Positions 1 to 6,624 of a stretch of 11,231 nucleotides of DNA are shown piece after piece. Below the pieces are notes generated by a model that was given only the letters and a program-made list of their open reading frames with translations, searched no databases and was not told where the DNA came from. Within the stretch, counting starts at the first letter, position 1; the number at the start of each line of letters is the position of its first letter. The DNA is from UMGS902 sp045538895 (GTDB taxonomy: Bacteria; Bacillota; Clostridia; Oscillospirales; CAG-272). The translations under genes were made by a program, and so were the position numbers. The stretch lies in contig JAZQEH010000093.1 of the NCBI GenBank assembly GCA_045538895.1, positions 1-11,231 of the forward strand. The letters are read 5' to 3'.

Positions 1-69
1 CATAGGGCGGTTTTTTCAGGCTGATGACAAAGTCATCAGGCTGACCAGAGGCTGAGAAACGCAGACAGA

Positions 70-128
70 TTTTTGGATTTTTGTTTCGTCGGCGTACATG
101 TGTACGGTAGAGACAAAAACCCGAAAAA
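70..128. repeat. Long imperfect inverted repeat (hairpin)
   Basis: GGATTTTTGTTTC (75-87) is complementary to GAGACAAAAACCC (110-122) with one mismatch and one G-U wobble. The stem can be lengthened by T70-T74 against A124-A128, around a bulged G at 123. Inside it, CGTAC (93-97) pairs with GTACG (102-106) around an ATGT loop. The whole can fold into one stem of about 59 bases. It could be a small repetitive element, a structured RNA or part of a terminator region; no protein is encoded in it. Confidence 0.55.
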
Positions 129-136
129 GCAAGTAA

Positions 137-165
137 TGGCAAGGGCTTTTTTTAAGCCCTTGCCA
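137..165. terminator. Perfect 12-bp hairpin, terminator-like
   Basis: TGGCAAGGGCTT (137-148) and AAGCCCTTGCCA (154-165) form a perfect 12-bp stem with a five-T loop. On the + strand it is followed by CATTTTGTT, a poor T-run. On the minus strand the T-run comes only after about eight bases. It is probably a transcription terminator, but the direction is unclear. Confidence 0.4.
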
Positions 166-258
166 CATTTTGTTCTTAATACAAAGTGAAAAATTATTTC
201 TTTTTATTCGCTTTGCGTTTATTCTTACTTGCGGTCTGACGTGTTTGTCAGCACTCTG

Positions 259-284
259 AAAGCTCTGCCTTTCGGCAGAGCTTT
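259..284 (-). terminator. Hairpin downstream of the cysteine-rich gene
   Basis: AAAGCTCTGCC (259-269) and GGCAGAGCTTT (274-284) form a perfect 11-bp stem closed by TTTC, which reads as a stable GAAA tetraloop on the minus strand. It begins 7 bases after the stop codon of the minus-strand cysteine-rich gene, so it most likely ends that transcript. The T-run after it on the minus strand is short (three T within the stem), so termination may be partial. Confidence 0.5.
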
Positions 285-290
285 GTTACT

Positions 291-1133
291 TTACTTCTTA
301 TTGCAGCCGCAATTACCTCTTGAATTTGATAACGACGGCGGATAAAATTCATTAACCGGGAAAGCCATGTTTTTGAAAATGCTGCAAGGATCATCATCTT
401 CTCCGCAAACACATTCTTTGTCAGGAATGCAATATTCTGCTACGTTTACGAGATACTGTGCCGGACGTTCTATTCTTACTATTGAAAAGAATCCAAGCGA
501 AACATACAGATTATTATCATGGTCATCACAAAGATTTCCGCCTACGCTTGCACATACATTTTCAGGAATGCAGTCACATGCACATACGCAACACGGCACA
601 AAACCAAGTCTGCTTTCTTCGCAAACCTTCGTACCGAGAACAACCGGTGCCGCTACCTCAACAGTAGCTATAGGCATGTTGGTGTAATAGTTTGCCGACG
701 TTTCATCGTTGCAGCAAAAATCATCACTTATGCCGCTGCGATAAATGCTTACGCATCCCTCGCTGCCGTAAAGAACTACTTTCTTTTCAACAACGGCGAT
801 TCCCTCGAACTCATGAGCACGACTCATGTTTACACACGCTTCAAAGGTAATTTTAACATAAAAACGAATATTTACCTGGTAAAAGCCGCGATTAAACTGG
901 ACAGGATCAACCGAAATGCAGGTGCGTACTATGTGTGCGCACTTTGCTCTTATTGTATCGGTACGGTTAATTATTTCCTGACCGAATTCGGTGAGATATA
1001 CTCTTACGTTCTCAAAACAATCTTTATCACGACAAGAATCCAGCACTCTGTAAGTATCAATACAAACAGATTCTTTTCCGATTGAAATATTGGAAAGCCC
1101 TCCGCTTGTACAGGAACATCTGTTTTCAGCCAT
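291..1133 (-). CDS. Cysteine-rich conserved hypothetical protein
   Basis: I do not know a function for this 280-residue protein. It has 25 cysteines (about 9%), several in tight clusters: CSC near the N-terminus, five in nine residues at PCCVCACDC around the centre of the C-terminal half, CVC, and CGC just before the final NKK. There is no signal peptide or membrane segment, and the stretches between clusters look like beta-rich folded domain (for example FEGIAVVEKKVVLYG). The start at 1133 is chosen because AGGAGG lies 9 bases upstream; an in-frame ATG at 1178 has no such site and would sit inside the likely promoter. From memory, similar Cys-rich proteins are common in gut Clostridia, but I cannot name a family. 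Metal binding or disulfide cross-linking in a spore or cell envelope layer are possibilities only. It appears to be a single-gene unit between two hairpins. Confidence 0.85.
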   Translation of the reverse strand: MAENRCSCTSGGLSNISIGKESVCIDTYRVLDSCRDKDCFENVRVYLTEFGQEIINRTDTIRAKCAHIVRTCISVDPVQFNRGFYQVNIRFYVKITFEACVNMSRAHEFEGIAVVEKKVVLYGSEGCVSIYRSGISDDFCCNDETSANYYTNMPIATVEVAAPVVLGTKVCEESRLGFVPCCVCACDCIPENVCASVGGNLCDDHDNNLYVSLGFFSIVRIERPAQYLVNVAEYCIPDKECVCGEDDDPCSIFKNMAFPVNEFYPPSLSNSRGNCGCNKK

Positions 1134-1175
1134 TATAAGTTCCCTCCTATTGAAATAGGCATTAGCCTTCGATAC

Positions 1176-1202
1176 CATATTATGCTATGAATTATAAAGC
1201 GT
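1176..1202 (-). promoter_or_regulatory. Possible promoter of the cysteine-rich gene, sigma-K-like
   Basis: On the minus strand AC (1201-1202) is followed by 16 bases and then CATAATATG (1176-1184). The mother-cell sporulation factor sigma-K is known to use AC-N16/17-CATANNNTA, so only the last base differs. A TATAAT also occurs nearby (1191-1196) but has no good -35 element at the right distance. With such AT-rich DNA a chance match is quite possible. Confidence 0.3.
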
Positions 1203-1215
1203 GAAAATTACATAA

Positions 1216-1246
1216 AAAACACCGAAAGCAATGCTTTCGGTGTTTT
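1216..1246 (-). terminator. Intrinsic terminator of the P-loop gene
   Basis: AAAACACCGAAAGCA (1216-1230) and TGCTTTCGGTGTTTT (1232-1246) form a near-perfect palindrome. Read on the minus strand, the GC-containing stem is followed by six T (1219 down to 1214). It lies 12 bases after the stop codon of the minus-strand P-loop gene and separates it from the cysteine-rich gene. Confidence 0.8.
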
Positions 1247-1258
1247 AAGCTTTAATTA

Positions 1259-1666
1259 TTAAAGATACTTTTTAAGAGCCTCGGGAACATCATCCAAAGC
1301 GATGGAAGAAGTCATAACGCACTTGAAGCCGAGCTTATCAGCGAGAGCTGCAGTTGCTTCAACAAATGTAACAAACTCTTCAACATCGTTGCCGATGATC
1401 TTGAGAGCCGAGTCGATATAAAGCTCAGCCAGGTCATGGTCGCTTGCTGCAATACCTGCGATAAAGCCATAAAGCGAATGAGCTGTATCTACATCATAAG
1501 CATCAGCCTCAATAAGACGAGCCTTATACTTGATATCATAAATAAGTTTCTGACCTTTTTCTATACAAACGACGCTACCCTGAGAAGACTGGGAAGCCTC
1601 ATTAACCATATCAATAAGAGTCTTGGTTTTGCCGGAGCCTTTAAGGCCGAGAATTAATTTAACCAT
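1259..1666 (-). CDS. Small P-loop NTPase-like protein
   Basis: This 135-residue protein begins almost directly with a Walker A motif, GLKGSGKT at residues 7-14, which in P-loop proteins binds the phosphates of ATP or GTP. I cannot see a classical Walker B motif (four hydrophobic residues followed by Asp). The nearest candidate is LYIDS in the middle of the protein. The rest is predicted to be mixed alpha/beta, without membrane segments. It is much shorter than most ATPases, so it may be a minimal nucleotide-binding protein rather than an active motor. The start is well supported by GGAGG 8 bases upstream (minus strand GGAGGAAACAACTATG). It has its own promoter and terminator, so it seems monocistronic. 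The name PilT is sometimes attached to such short P-loop proteins, but nothing here shows a role in pili. Its function is unknown. Confidence 0.85.
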   Translation of the reverse strand: MVKLILGLKGSGKTKTLIDMVNEASQSSQGSVVCIEKGQKLIYDIKYKARLIEADAYDVDTAHSLYGFIAGIAASDHDLAELYIDSALKIIGNDVEEFVTFVEATAALADKLGFKCVMTSSIALDDVPEALKKYL

Positions 1667-1710
1667 AGTTGTTTCCTCCGAGAAAATTAGGATTTAAGGG
1701 TTCTACCTAT

Positions 1711-1739
1711 AATATACACTAAAATTTACATAATTGCAA
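1711..1739 (-). promoter_or_regulatory. Sigma-A-type promoter of the P-loop gene
   Basis: On the minus strand TTGCAA (1734-1739) and TATATT (1711-1716) are separated by exactly 17 bases. They lie about 45 bases before the P-loop start codon, in the gap after pgi. This suggests the P-loop gene is expressed apart from pgi, although read-through from pgi is possible because no strong terminator separates them. Confidence 0.55.
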
Positions 1740-1774
1740 GAGGAAAAATGGTTATTTTTACTTTTTTCTTGCGA

Positions 1775-3112
1775 TTATTTCATTCTCGCTTCAAGTGCTT
1801 CTCTTTCCTTTTCATAACCGGTCTTACCGAGAAGTGCAAACATGTTCTTTTTATATGCTTCAACACCGGGCTGATTGAAGGGGTTAACACCGAGCATGTA
1901 TCCGGAAACGGCACAAGCGAGTTCAAAGAAGTATACAAGATAACCGAAAGAATACTCGGTTCTGTCGCTTACCTCAAGAACAATGTTAGGAACGCCGCCA
2001 TCGTTATGTGCAAAGAGAGTTCCGAGCATTGCGGTGCTATTTACAAAGTTGAGCTGCTTGCCTGCAAGGAAGTTGAGTCCGTCAACGTTTTCTGCATCAA
2101 AAGGAATCTCAACGGCTGCACCGGTTTCCTTGAAATCAAGAACGGTTTCAAAGAGGAAACGCTCGCCCTCCTGAATATACTGACCGAGCGAATGAAGGTC
2201 GGTTGAGAAGATTACGGATGCGGGGAAAATACCCTTGTTATCCTTACCCTCGCTTTCACCGTAAAGCTGCTTCCACCATTCGTTGAGCATCTGCTGGAAA
2301 GGTTCATAGCCAACAAGAATTTCAACAGATTTGCCGTTTCTGTAAAGGAGATTACGGAGTGCTGCATACTTAAAGCAATCATTTTCTGCAAAAGGTGCCT
2401 TTGTATAAAGCTCACGTGCATCTGCAGCACCCTGCATCATCTTATCAATGTCGATACCGGCAACTGCAATGGGAAGAAGACCAACCGCAGTAAGAACAGA
2501 ATATCTGCCTCCAACGTCATCCGGAACAACAAACGTTTCATATCCCATCTTGTCTGCAAAGCTCTTAAGAGTTCCCTTTGCACGGTCAGTGGTAGCAAAA
2601 ATTCTTTCTCTTGCACCCTCAACGCCGTATTTCTTTTCGAGAAGCTCTCTGAATACACGGAAAGCAACCGCAGGTTCGGTAGTAGTACCGGACTTTGAAA
2701 TTACGTTGATGCAAACATCCTTGCCCTCGCAAATAGCAAGAAGCTCGGAAAGAGCCGCGGAGCTTATGCTGTTACCCGCAAAATAAATATCAGGAGTGTC
2801 CTTTTTAAGGTTATTATAAATAGGCGACTTTACAAATTCAATAGCCGCTCTTGCACCGAGGTATGAACCGCCGATACCGATAGCGATAAACACGTCGCAG
2901 GACTTCTTAATGCGTTCTGCAGCAGCCTTGATTCTTGCAAACTCTTCTTTATCATAGTCTACAGGAAGATCTACCCAACCGAGAAAATCGTTACCAGCAC
3001 CGCTCTTGGAAGCAACCGTGTTATACGCAGCAGTCGCTTCTGCCTCTATAGCGGCATAAGCATTCTGGTCGATAAAATCTTTAACAAATTTGTCATTAAG
3101 TTTAATACTCAT
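1775..3112 (-). CDS. pgi: Glucose-6-phosphate isomerase
   Basis: This cytoplasmic enzyme interconverts glucose 6-phosphate and fructose 6-phosphate, in glycolysis and gluconeogenesis. The 445 residues match the shorter form usual in Firmicutes (about 450). Family landmarks are in order: IGIGGSYLGARA at about 78-89, SKSGTTTEP at 139-147 (sugar phosphate binding), the signature GGRYS at 201-205, GESEGKD at 285-291 with the likely catalytic Glu286, AHNDGGVPN at about 368-376, and the second signature NQPGVEAYK at 413-421, whose Lys closes the active site. The start is supported by GAGGAA 8 bases upstream of the ATG. The gene appears to be transcribed alone from its own promoter (3148-3176), with dacF-type and P-loop genes on either side in the same direction. 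No damage is visible. Confidence 0.97.
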   Translation of the reverse strand: MSIKLNDKFVKDFIDQNAYAAIEAEATAAYNTVASKSGAGNDFLGWVDLPVDYDKEEFARIKAAAERIKKSCDVFIAIGIGGSYLGARAAIEFVKSPIYNNLKKDTPDIYFAGNSISSAALSELLAICEGKDVCINVISKSGTTTEPAVAFRVFRELLEKKYGVEGARERIFATTDRAKGTLKSFADKMGYETFVVPDDVGGRYSVLTAVGLLPIAVAGIDIDKMMQGAADARELYTKAPFAENDCFKYAALRNLLYRNGKSVEILVGYEPFQQMLNEWWKQLYGESEGKDNKGIFPASVIFSTDLHSLGQYIQEGERFLFETVLDFKETGAAVEIPFDAENVDGLNFLAGKQLNFVNSTAMLGTLFAHNDGGVPNIVLEVSDRTEYSFGYLVYFFELACAVSGYMLGVNPFNQPGVEAYKKNMFALLGKTGYEKEREALEARMK

Positions 3113-3147
3113 TTTCCATTCCTCTATAAAATAAGATTTATGCTAAT

Positions 3148-3176
3148 ATCATACTACATTTTATTTCATTTTTCAA
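3148..3176 (-). promoter_or_regulatory. Sigma-A-type promoter of pgi
   Basis: On the minus strand TTGAAA (3171-3176) and TATGAT (3148-3153) are 17 bases apart and about 35 bases before the pgi start codon. Both hexamers match the housekeeping consensus in at least four of six positions. The position in the 92-base gap after the carboxypeptidase gene fits independent expression of pgi. Confidence 0.65.
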
Positions 3177-3204
3177 CGGCAAAGCGGAAATTTTTTCATT
3201 AAAA

Positions 3205-4347
3205 TCAGCTTAAACAGAAACCTTTCAGTATTCTTTCAAAGATTTTGAAATATCCGATGGCCTCAACGGTTTCTCCGGCGTATATATCCGAGCTTCCTAT
3301 TTCCTCGCCCTCACATTCAAGTACTATTCTTCCCACCTTATCGCCTTTATTTACAGGTGCTTTTAACGATTCGGGCAACTCTTCCCTTTTTGTGATTTTT
3401 GATATTTTGCCTTTTTCTGTTACAATGCTTATTTCGGTGTTTTCAAGTTTGGAAAAATCCAGCGTTCCGCCTTTTACGATTATTGGCGGAATATCTTCCT
3501 TAGGCAACGTATAAATTCCGTAATTCGCAAATCCAAAATCGAGCAAAGCCTTTGCCGCATTATTTCGTATATCCCTGTTCGGCGCTGCCATTATTACGGC
3601 AATAAGCTGCATACCGTCACGTTTCGCAGTTGCGCTTATACAGAATTTTGCTTTGGCGGTTGAGCCGGTTTTCAGACCGTTTGCACCCGAATAAAAACGA
3701 ACCAATCTGTTCGTATTTGTCAGTCCGAACGTGCCGTTTCTGATTGTATCCATCCATGTGGAGCTATATTTCAAAACAACATCATGCTTTATCAATTCGC
3801 GTGACATGATCGCTATATCACGTGCACTTGTTACGTGATTTGTAACGGTATCGTCAAGCCCGTTTGTGTTTTCGAATACTGTATTGTTCATGCCGAGTTC
3901 TTTCGCCCTTGCATTCATTTCGGCAACAAACGCTTCTTCGCTTCCGCATAGGAATTCAGCAAGTGCCACCGCACAGTCATTAGCCGATGCGATAACAACG
4001 CATTTTATCATTTCTTCAACGGTCATTTCTTCTCCGGGTTTCAAAAATACCTGTGACCCTCCCATCGAAGCTGCGTTTCCGCTGACGCCAACCATATCAT
4101 TCAACTTGATTTTTCCGTCTTCAACGGCTTCTGCAATAAGCAATAAAGTCATAATTTTGGTAACAGATGCAGGCGGCAATGCTTCATCGGCGTTTTTTTC
4201 ATACAGAATTCTACCGGTCGATGCCTCCATCAGAACGGCACTCTTACAATCAAGTGTACCTCCAAAGCTTGCCGCATTTGCAGAAAAAATAAACATTATT
4301 ACCGAAACTGCAAGTATTATTATATGCGATATTCTGTTTTTTGTCAT
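3205..4347 (-). CDS. D-alanyl-D-alanine carboxypeptidase, DacF/PBP5-type
   Basis: A serine-type low-molecular-weight penicillin-binding protein (peptidase S11) that removes the terminal D-Ala from peptidoglycan stem peptides on the outer side of the membrane. With the start at 4347 it has 380 residues. A signal peptide is visible (residues 1-26, basic MTKNR, hydrophobic core, cleavage probably after ANA). The three active-site motifs are complete: SVTK at 61-64 (nucleophile Ser61, Lys64), SAN at 121-123, and KTG at 226-228. A PBP5-type C-terminal beta domain follows from about residue 275, and the last 15 residues (YFKIFERILK...) could be an amphipathic membrane anchor. The start is chosen for GAGGTGA just upstream; an ATG 13 codons earlier has no ribosome binding site and overlaps the previous gene. 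It resembles the Clostridium/Bacillus DacF group, of which B. subtilis dacF is expressed in the forespore, but vegetative DacA/DacB-type roles cannot be excluded. Confidence 0.95.
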   Translation of the reverse strand: MTKNRISHIIILAVSVIMFIFSANAASFGGTLDCKSAVLMEASTGRILYEKNADEALPPASVTKIMTLLLIAEAVEDGKIKLNDMVGVSGNAASMGGSQVFLKPGEEMTVEEMIKCVVIASANDCAVALAEFLCGSEEAFVAEMNARAKELGMNNTVFENTNGLDDTVTNHVTSARDIAIMSRELIKHDVVLKYSSTWMDTIRNGTFGLTNTNRLVRFYSGANGLKTGSTAKAKFCISATAKRDGMQLIAVIMAAPNRDIRNNAAKALLDFGFANYGIYTLPKEDIPPIIVKGGTLDFSKLENTEISIVTEKGKISKITKREELPESLKAPVNKGDKVGRIVLECEGEEIGSSDIYAGETVEAIGYFKIFERILKGFCLS

Positions 4348-4374
4348 AATCTCACCTCGGTAATGTATATTAAA

Positions 4375-4399
4375 AAAAGAAGTCAAAAAGACTTCTTTT
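4375..4399 (-). terminator. Intrinsic terminator overlapping the acetyltransferase stop
   Basis: AAAAGAAGTC (4375-4384) and GACTTCTTTT (4390-4399) form a perfect 10-bp stem with an AAAAA loop. On the minus strand it is followed by seven T. The stop codon of the acetyltransferase (4383-4385) lies inside the stem, and the carboxypeptidase start codon is only 28 bases further on. It would separate the two genes, yet I see no good promoter between them, so termination may be partial. Confidence 0.65.
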
Positions 4400-4961
4400 C
4401 GTTATTTAAAATTGAACAAGTGCCAATATCGCAGTACTTCCCTTTTATAAGCATTGAGCCGCGTGCACATCCCTCATACTGCAAACCGCACTTTTTCATT
4501 ACTGCAAGACTCGCATTGTTACCTATAATATATTTAGCCTCGATTCGGTTGAACCCAAGAGTTTTAAAACCGAACTCCATAATCTTTTTTGCAGCCTCGG
4601 TTGCATATCCTTTTCCTTGATACTCGGGATTTATCACATAACCGAGCTCACCGATATCATTGGAAAAGTCAATCCTTGAAAAACCGCATGTACCTATCAT
4701 TTTTTCATCCTCATTTTTTAGTACAACTGCAAAATCGTAAAACTCGCCCGTTTTATACTTACTTATAACAAATGCTAAATAGTTTTTGGTATATTCAATA
4801 TCGGCATGGGGAGCCCATGTCAAAAACCTTGATGTTTCCGGCATGCGTGAATACTCGTAAACATCAAATGCATCAAACATCCGCAAGGGACGAAGAATAA
4901 GACGCTCTGTTTCAAACGTAGGCATCTTGGAAAAAATCTCGTATATAAATTCTCGTTTCAT
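4383..4961 (-). CDS. GNAT N-acetyltransferase, RimJ/RimL type
   Basis: A cytoplasmic GNAT-fold enzyme that transfers an acetyl group from acetyl-CoA to an amine. The N-terminal ETERLILRPLR (17-27) and length (192 residues) are typical of the RimJ/RimL branch, which includes acetylases of ribosomal protein N-termini and many enzymes of unknown substrate. The acetyl-CoA pyrophosphate loop is QGKGYA at 115-120, preceded by GELGYVI on strand beta 4. The later NNASLAVMKKCG and YEG match the usual C-terminal part of the fold. The substrate cannot be told from sequence. GGAG lies 5 bases upstream of the ATG, and a promoter with a perfect -10 box is found upstream (4989-5017), divergent from that of proC. 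No truncation is seen. Confidence 0.92.
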   Translation of the reverse strand: MKREFIYEIFSKMPTFETERLILRPLRMFDAFDVYEYSRMPETSRFLTWAPHADIEYTKNYLAFVISKYKTGEFYDFAVVLKNEDEKMIGTCGFSRIDFSNDIGELGYVINPEYQGKGYATEAAKKIMEFGFKTLGFNRIEAKYIIGNNASLAVMKKCGLQYEGCARGSMLIKGKYCDIGTCSILNNEKKSF

Positions 4962-4988
4962 AATTACTCCGCACTTTAAACTGATAAA

Positions 4989-5017
4989 ATTATATCATAA
5001 GCATAATCAATTTACAA
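4989..5017 (-). promoter_or_regulatory. Promoter of the acetyltransferase gene
   Basis: On the minus strand TTGTAA (5012-5017) and TATAAT (4989-4994) are separated by 17 bases, with TG one base before the -10 box (extended -10, TGATATAAT). It faces away from the proC promoter, and the two -35 elements are only 16 bases apart. The two units could therefore share regulation, though no operator is evident. Confidence 0.62.
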
Positions 5018-5033
5018 CAAAATCGAAAAAAAC

Positions 5034-5063
5034 TTTACACAGGTGCATAAACAGTGGTATAAT
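5034..5063 (+). promoter_or_regulatory. Extended -10 promoter of proC
   Basis: TTTACA (5034-5039) is followed after 18 bases by TATAAT (5058-5063), preceded by TGG so that the sequence reads TGGTATAAT, an extended -10. The proC ATG is 30 bases downstream of the -10 box, with AAAGGAA as its ribosome binding site. This is the strongest promoter visible in the window. Confidence 0.78.
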
Positions 5064-5093
5064 ATATAGGAATTTATTTACAAAGGAATTATT

Positions 5094-5900
5094 ATGAATA
5101 AGACTATTTCTTTTATCGGCACGGGTAACATGGCTTTTGCCATCATCGGCGGAATTACAGGTGACGCCTCAACTCTTCCCGTTGCAAAATCACAAATTAC
5201 ACTTTTCGATGCTAACCCTGCGCAGTATAACAAATTTACAGGCGACTTCAACATTGCCGAAAAGATTGAGGATACCCTCAAATCCGATATCATTTTTCTT
5301 GCAGTAAAGCCCCAAAATTATGCTGACGTTTTGTCGCAAATTAAAGGTGCCAATTTTAACGGAAAGATTGTTATTTCCATTGCTGCGGGTATTTCTACCG
5401 AATATATCGAAAGTATTCTTGGCAAGTGTGCCGTTGTACGCACCATGCCCAATACCCCTCTTCTTGTCGGTAAAGGACTTACCGCACTTTGCCGCAACAA
5501 GAACGTAAGCGACGGTGATTTTGCTCTTGTGGAGCAAATTTTCGCCACCAGCGGCACAACCATTCGCATCGAAGAATCCGAAATGAACAAAATCATTCCG
5601 GCAACGTCCTCTTCACCTGCATATGTTTTTCTTTTTATCAAAGCTATTTGCGATGCAGCCGAGGCACAGGGCCTTGTTTGTGATGATTTACGCCGTGCAG
5701 TATGCGATGCAGTTATCGGCAGTGCTACTCTCGCCCGTGAAAGTGCTCTTTCACTCACAGAACTTATCCGCATGGTTACATCGCCTAAAGGCACAACCGA
5801 GCAGGCAATGAACGTTTTCTATAACGACGGCTTTGAATCCATAATTGCCAAAGCAATGAACGCATGCTTAAAGCGTGCAGACGAGCTTTCAAAGCAGTAG
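5094..5900 (+). CDS. proC: Pyrroline-5-carboxylate reductase
   Basis: Catalyses the NAD(P)H-dependent reduction of 1-pyrroline-5-carboxylate to L-proline, the last step of proline synthesis, in the cytoplasm. The 268 residues are the normal family length. An N-terminal Rossmann domain starts at once with FIGTGNMA (7-14), the dinucleotide-binding loop; AVKPQ (70-74) and RTMPNTP (116-122) are further family motifs. The C-terminal helical dimerisation domain carries SSSPAY (172-177) and the signature SPKGTTEQAM (230-239) that shapes the substrate site. The ATG is preceded by AAAGGAA at a suitable distance. proA and proB are not in the window. The two membrane-protein genes that follow on the same strand have no obvious promoter of their own, so proC may be the first gene of a three-gene transcript. 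Confidence 0.97.
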   Translation: MNKTISFIGTGNMAFAIIGGITGDASTLPVAKSQITLFDANPAQYNKFTGDFNIAEKIEDTLKSDIIFLAVKPQNYADVLSQIKGANFNGKIVISIAAGISTEYIESILGKCAVVRTMPNTPLLVGKGLTALCRNKNVSDGDFALVEQIFATSGTTIRIEESEMNKIIPATSSSPAYVFLFIKAICDAAEAQGLVCDDLRRAVCDAVIGSATLARESALSLTELIRMVTSPKGTTEQAMNVFYNDGFESIIAKAMNACLKRADELSKQ

Positions 5901-5958
5901 AATATCCTTAAAAACTCCGCCATATATTGTTATAAAAACATTTTGGACGGAGAAAGCT

Positions 5959-6603
5959 ATGAACGGAAATGCCGATTATTTTTCAATATCAAAAAAGGCG
6001 AAAATCCTACCTTTATCCAAACATCTGCTTTATGCAAAGCTTTTATTCAGATATGCTTTGCTGTATGTTTTTGCGTTTATACTCGGATGCATTTTGTTTC
6101 ATTCATTGAAAATAGAGAACAGTCAAGTCATAAATTCAAGAATATACGCTTTTTTCAACACCGATTTTTCAGGTTGCGAAACACTGTTTGACAAAGCGAA
6201 TCTGCTTTTGAATATCAGCAACACCGATATATCGCATCTTATCATAATTTTCACCGCCGGCTTTACAATGCTTGTAGGTGTAATGATTTCTTTGCTGCTT
6301 GTTTTCAGGGGATTTTCACTCGGCTTTTCTATTTCTTATTTTACATATGCATTGCAGAACGATCTGATTGATTTAAAATCCCCCAAAATATCAATCATCC
6401 TCTTTTCTGTAATCTGTGCAATAACCGCTTCGATTATGATTCACTTCAGCGTAAAAACCACTTGCTTTTGCGATACGTTCAAATCGTTTTGCGGAGTTCC
6501 ACGAAGAATACTCAAGTCAAAAGAATTATACTATCAGTTTTTCCGCTTTTTGATTACTTTGGGCTTGATTCTGATATTAAATTTGTTCAGGTGCGTTTTA
6601 TAA
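5959..6603 (+). CDS. SpoIIM-like five-helix membrane protein
   Basis: A 214-residue integral membrane protein with about five hydrophobic segments (roughly 32-50, 93-115, 117-135, 143-163 and 193-212). The first is followed by an extracytoplasmic-looking stretch, as in stage II sporulation protein M. The best family hint is FRGFSLGFSISYF (116-128), which resembles the RGFxxGF motif of the SpoIIM (DUF95) family. In B. subtilis SpoIIM works with SpoIID and SpoIIP in engulfment, but many SpoIIM-domain proteins have no proven sporulation role. The start at 5959 is chosen for GGAG 6 bases upstream; an open frame extends back into proC but has no ribosome binding site there. It follows proC by 58 bases and precedes the DUF624 gene by 21, which suggests co-transcription. 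Family assignment is moderate. Confidence 0.7.
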   Translation: MNGNADYFSISKKAKILPLSKHLLYAKLLFRYALLYVFAFILGCILFHSLKIENSQVINSRIYAFFNTDFSGCETLFDKANLLLNISNTDISHLIIIFTAGFTMLVGVMISLLLVFRGFSLGFSISYFTYALQNDLIDLKSPKISIILFSVICAITASIMIHFSVKTTCFCDTFKSFCGVPRRILKSKELYYQFFRFLITLGLILILNLFRCVL

Positions 6604-6624
6604 ACCGCATACCCGGAGGAGTTT

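Larger units (their letters stand above)
1..290. other. Non-coding, hairpin-rich left end
   Basis: I see no supported gene here. The first bases (GGGCGG followed by six T at 5-16) resemble the 3' arm and T-run of an intrinsic terminator whose 5' arm would lie outside the window. The octamer CAGGCTGA occurs at 17-24 and 37-44, with a near copy GAGGCTGA at 48-55. CTGATGAC (21-28) pairs with GTCATCAG (32-39). A longer imperfect hairpin lies at 70-128, and two perfect ones at 137-165 and 259-284. This density of inverted repeats suggests a structured intergenic element or stacked terminators. Which of these it is cannot be decided from one copy. Confidence 0.6.

Noticed and set aside
194..250. 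A short Lys/Arg-rich frame on the minus strand (17 codons between a TGA and a TAA) resembling a basic protein tail
   Set aside because: It has no start codon, a stop lies directly before it, and it is not in frame with the cysteine-rich gene. It might be a remnant but cannot be supported.
519..1085. A 188-codon open frame on the + strand opposite the cysteine-rich gene
   Set aside because: It has no ribosome binding site, no recognisable motif, and lies fully antisense to a better supported gene with a strong AGGAGG site.
1134..1178. Longer start (ATG at 1178) for the cysteine-rich protein
   Set aside because: No ribosome binding site precedes it, it overlaps the probable -10 region, and the ATG at 1133 has AGGAGG at good spacing.
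1748..2206. A 152-codon + strand frame overlapping the 3' part of pgi
   Set aside because: It lies antisense to an intact, motif-complete pgi, and the protein has no family features.
5318..5794. A 158-codon minus-strand frame inside proC
   Set aside because: Antisense shadow of a well conserved gene, without ribosome binding site or motif.
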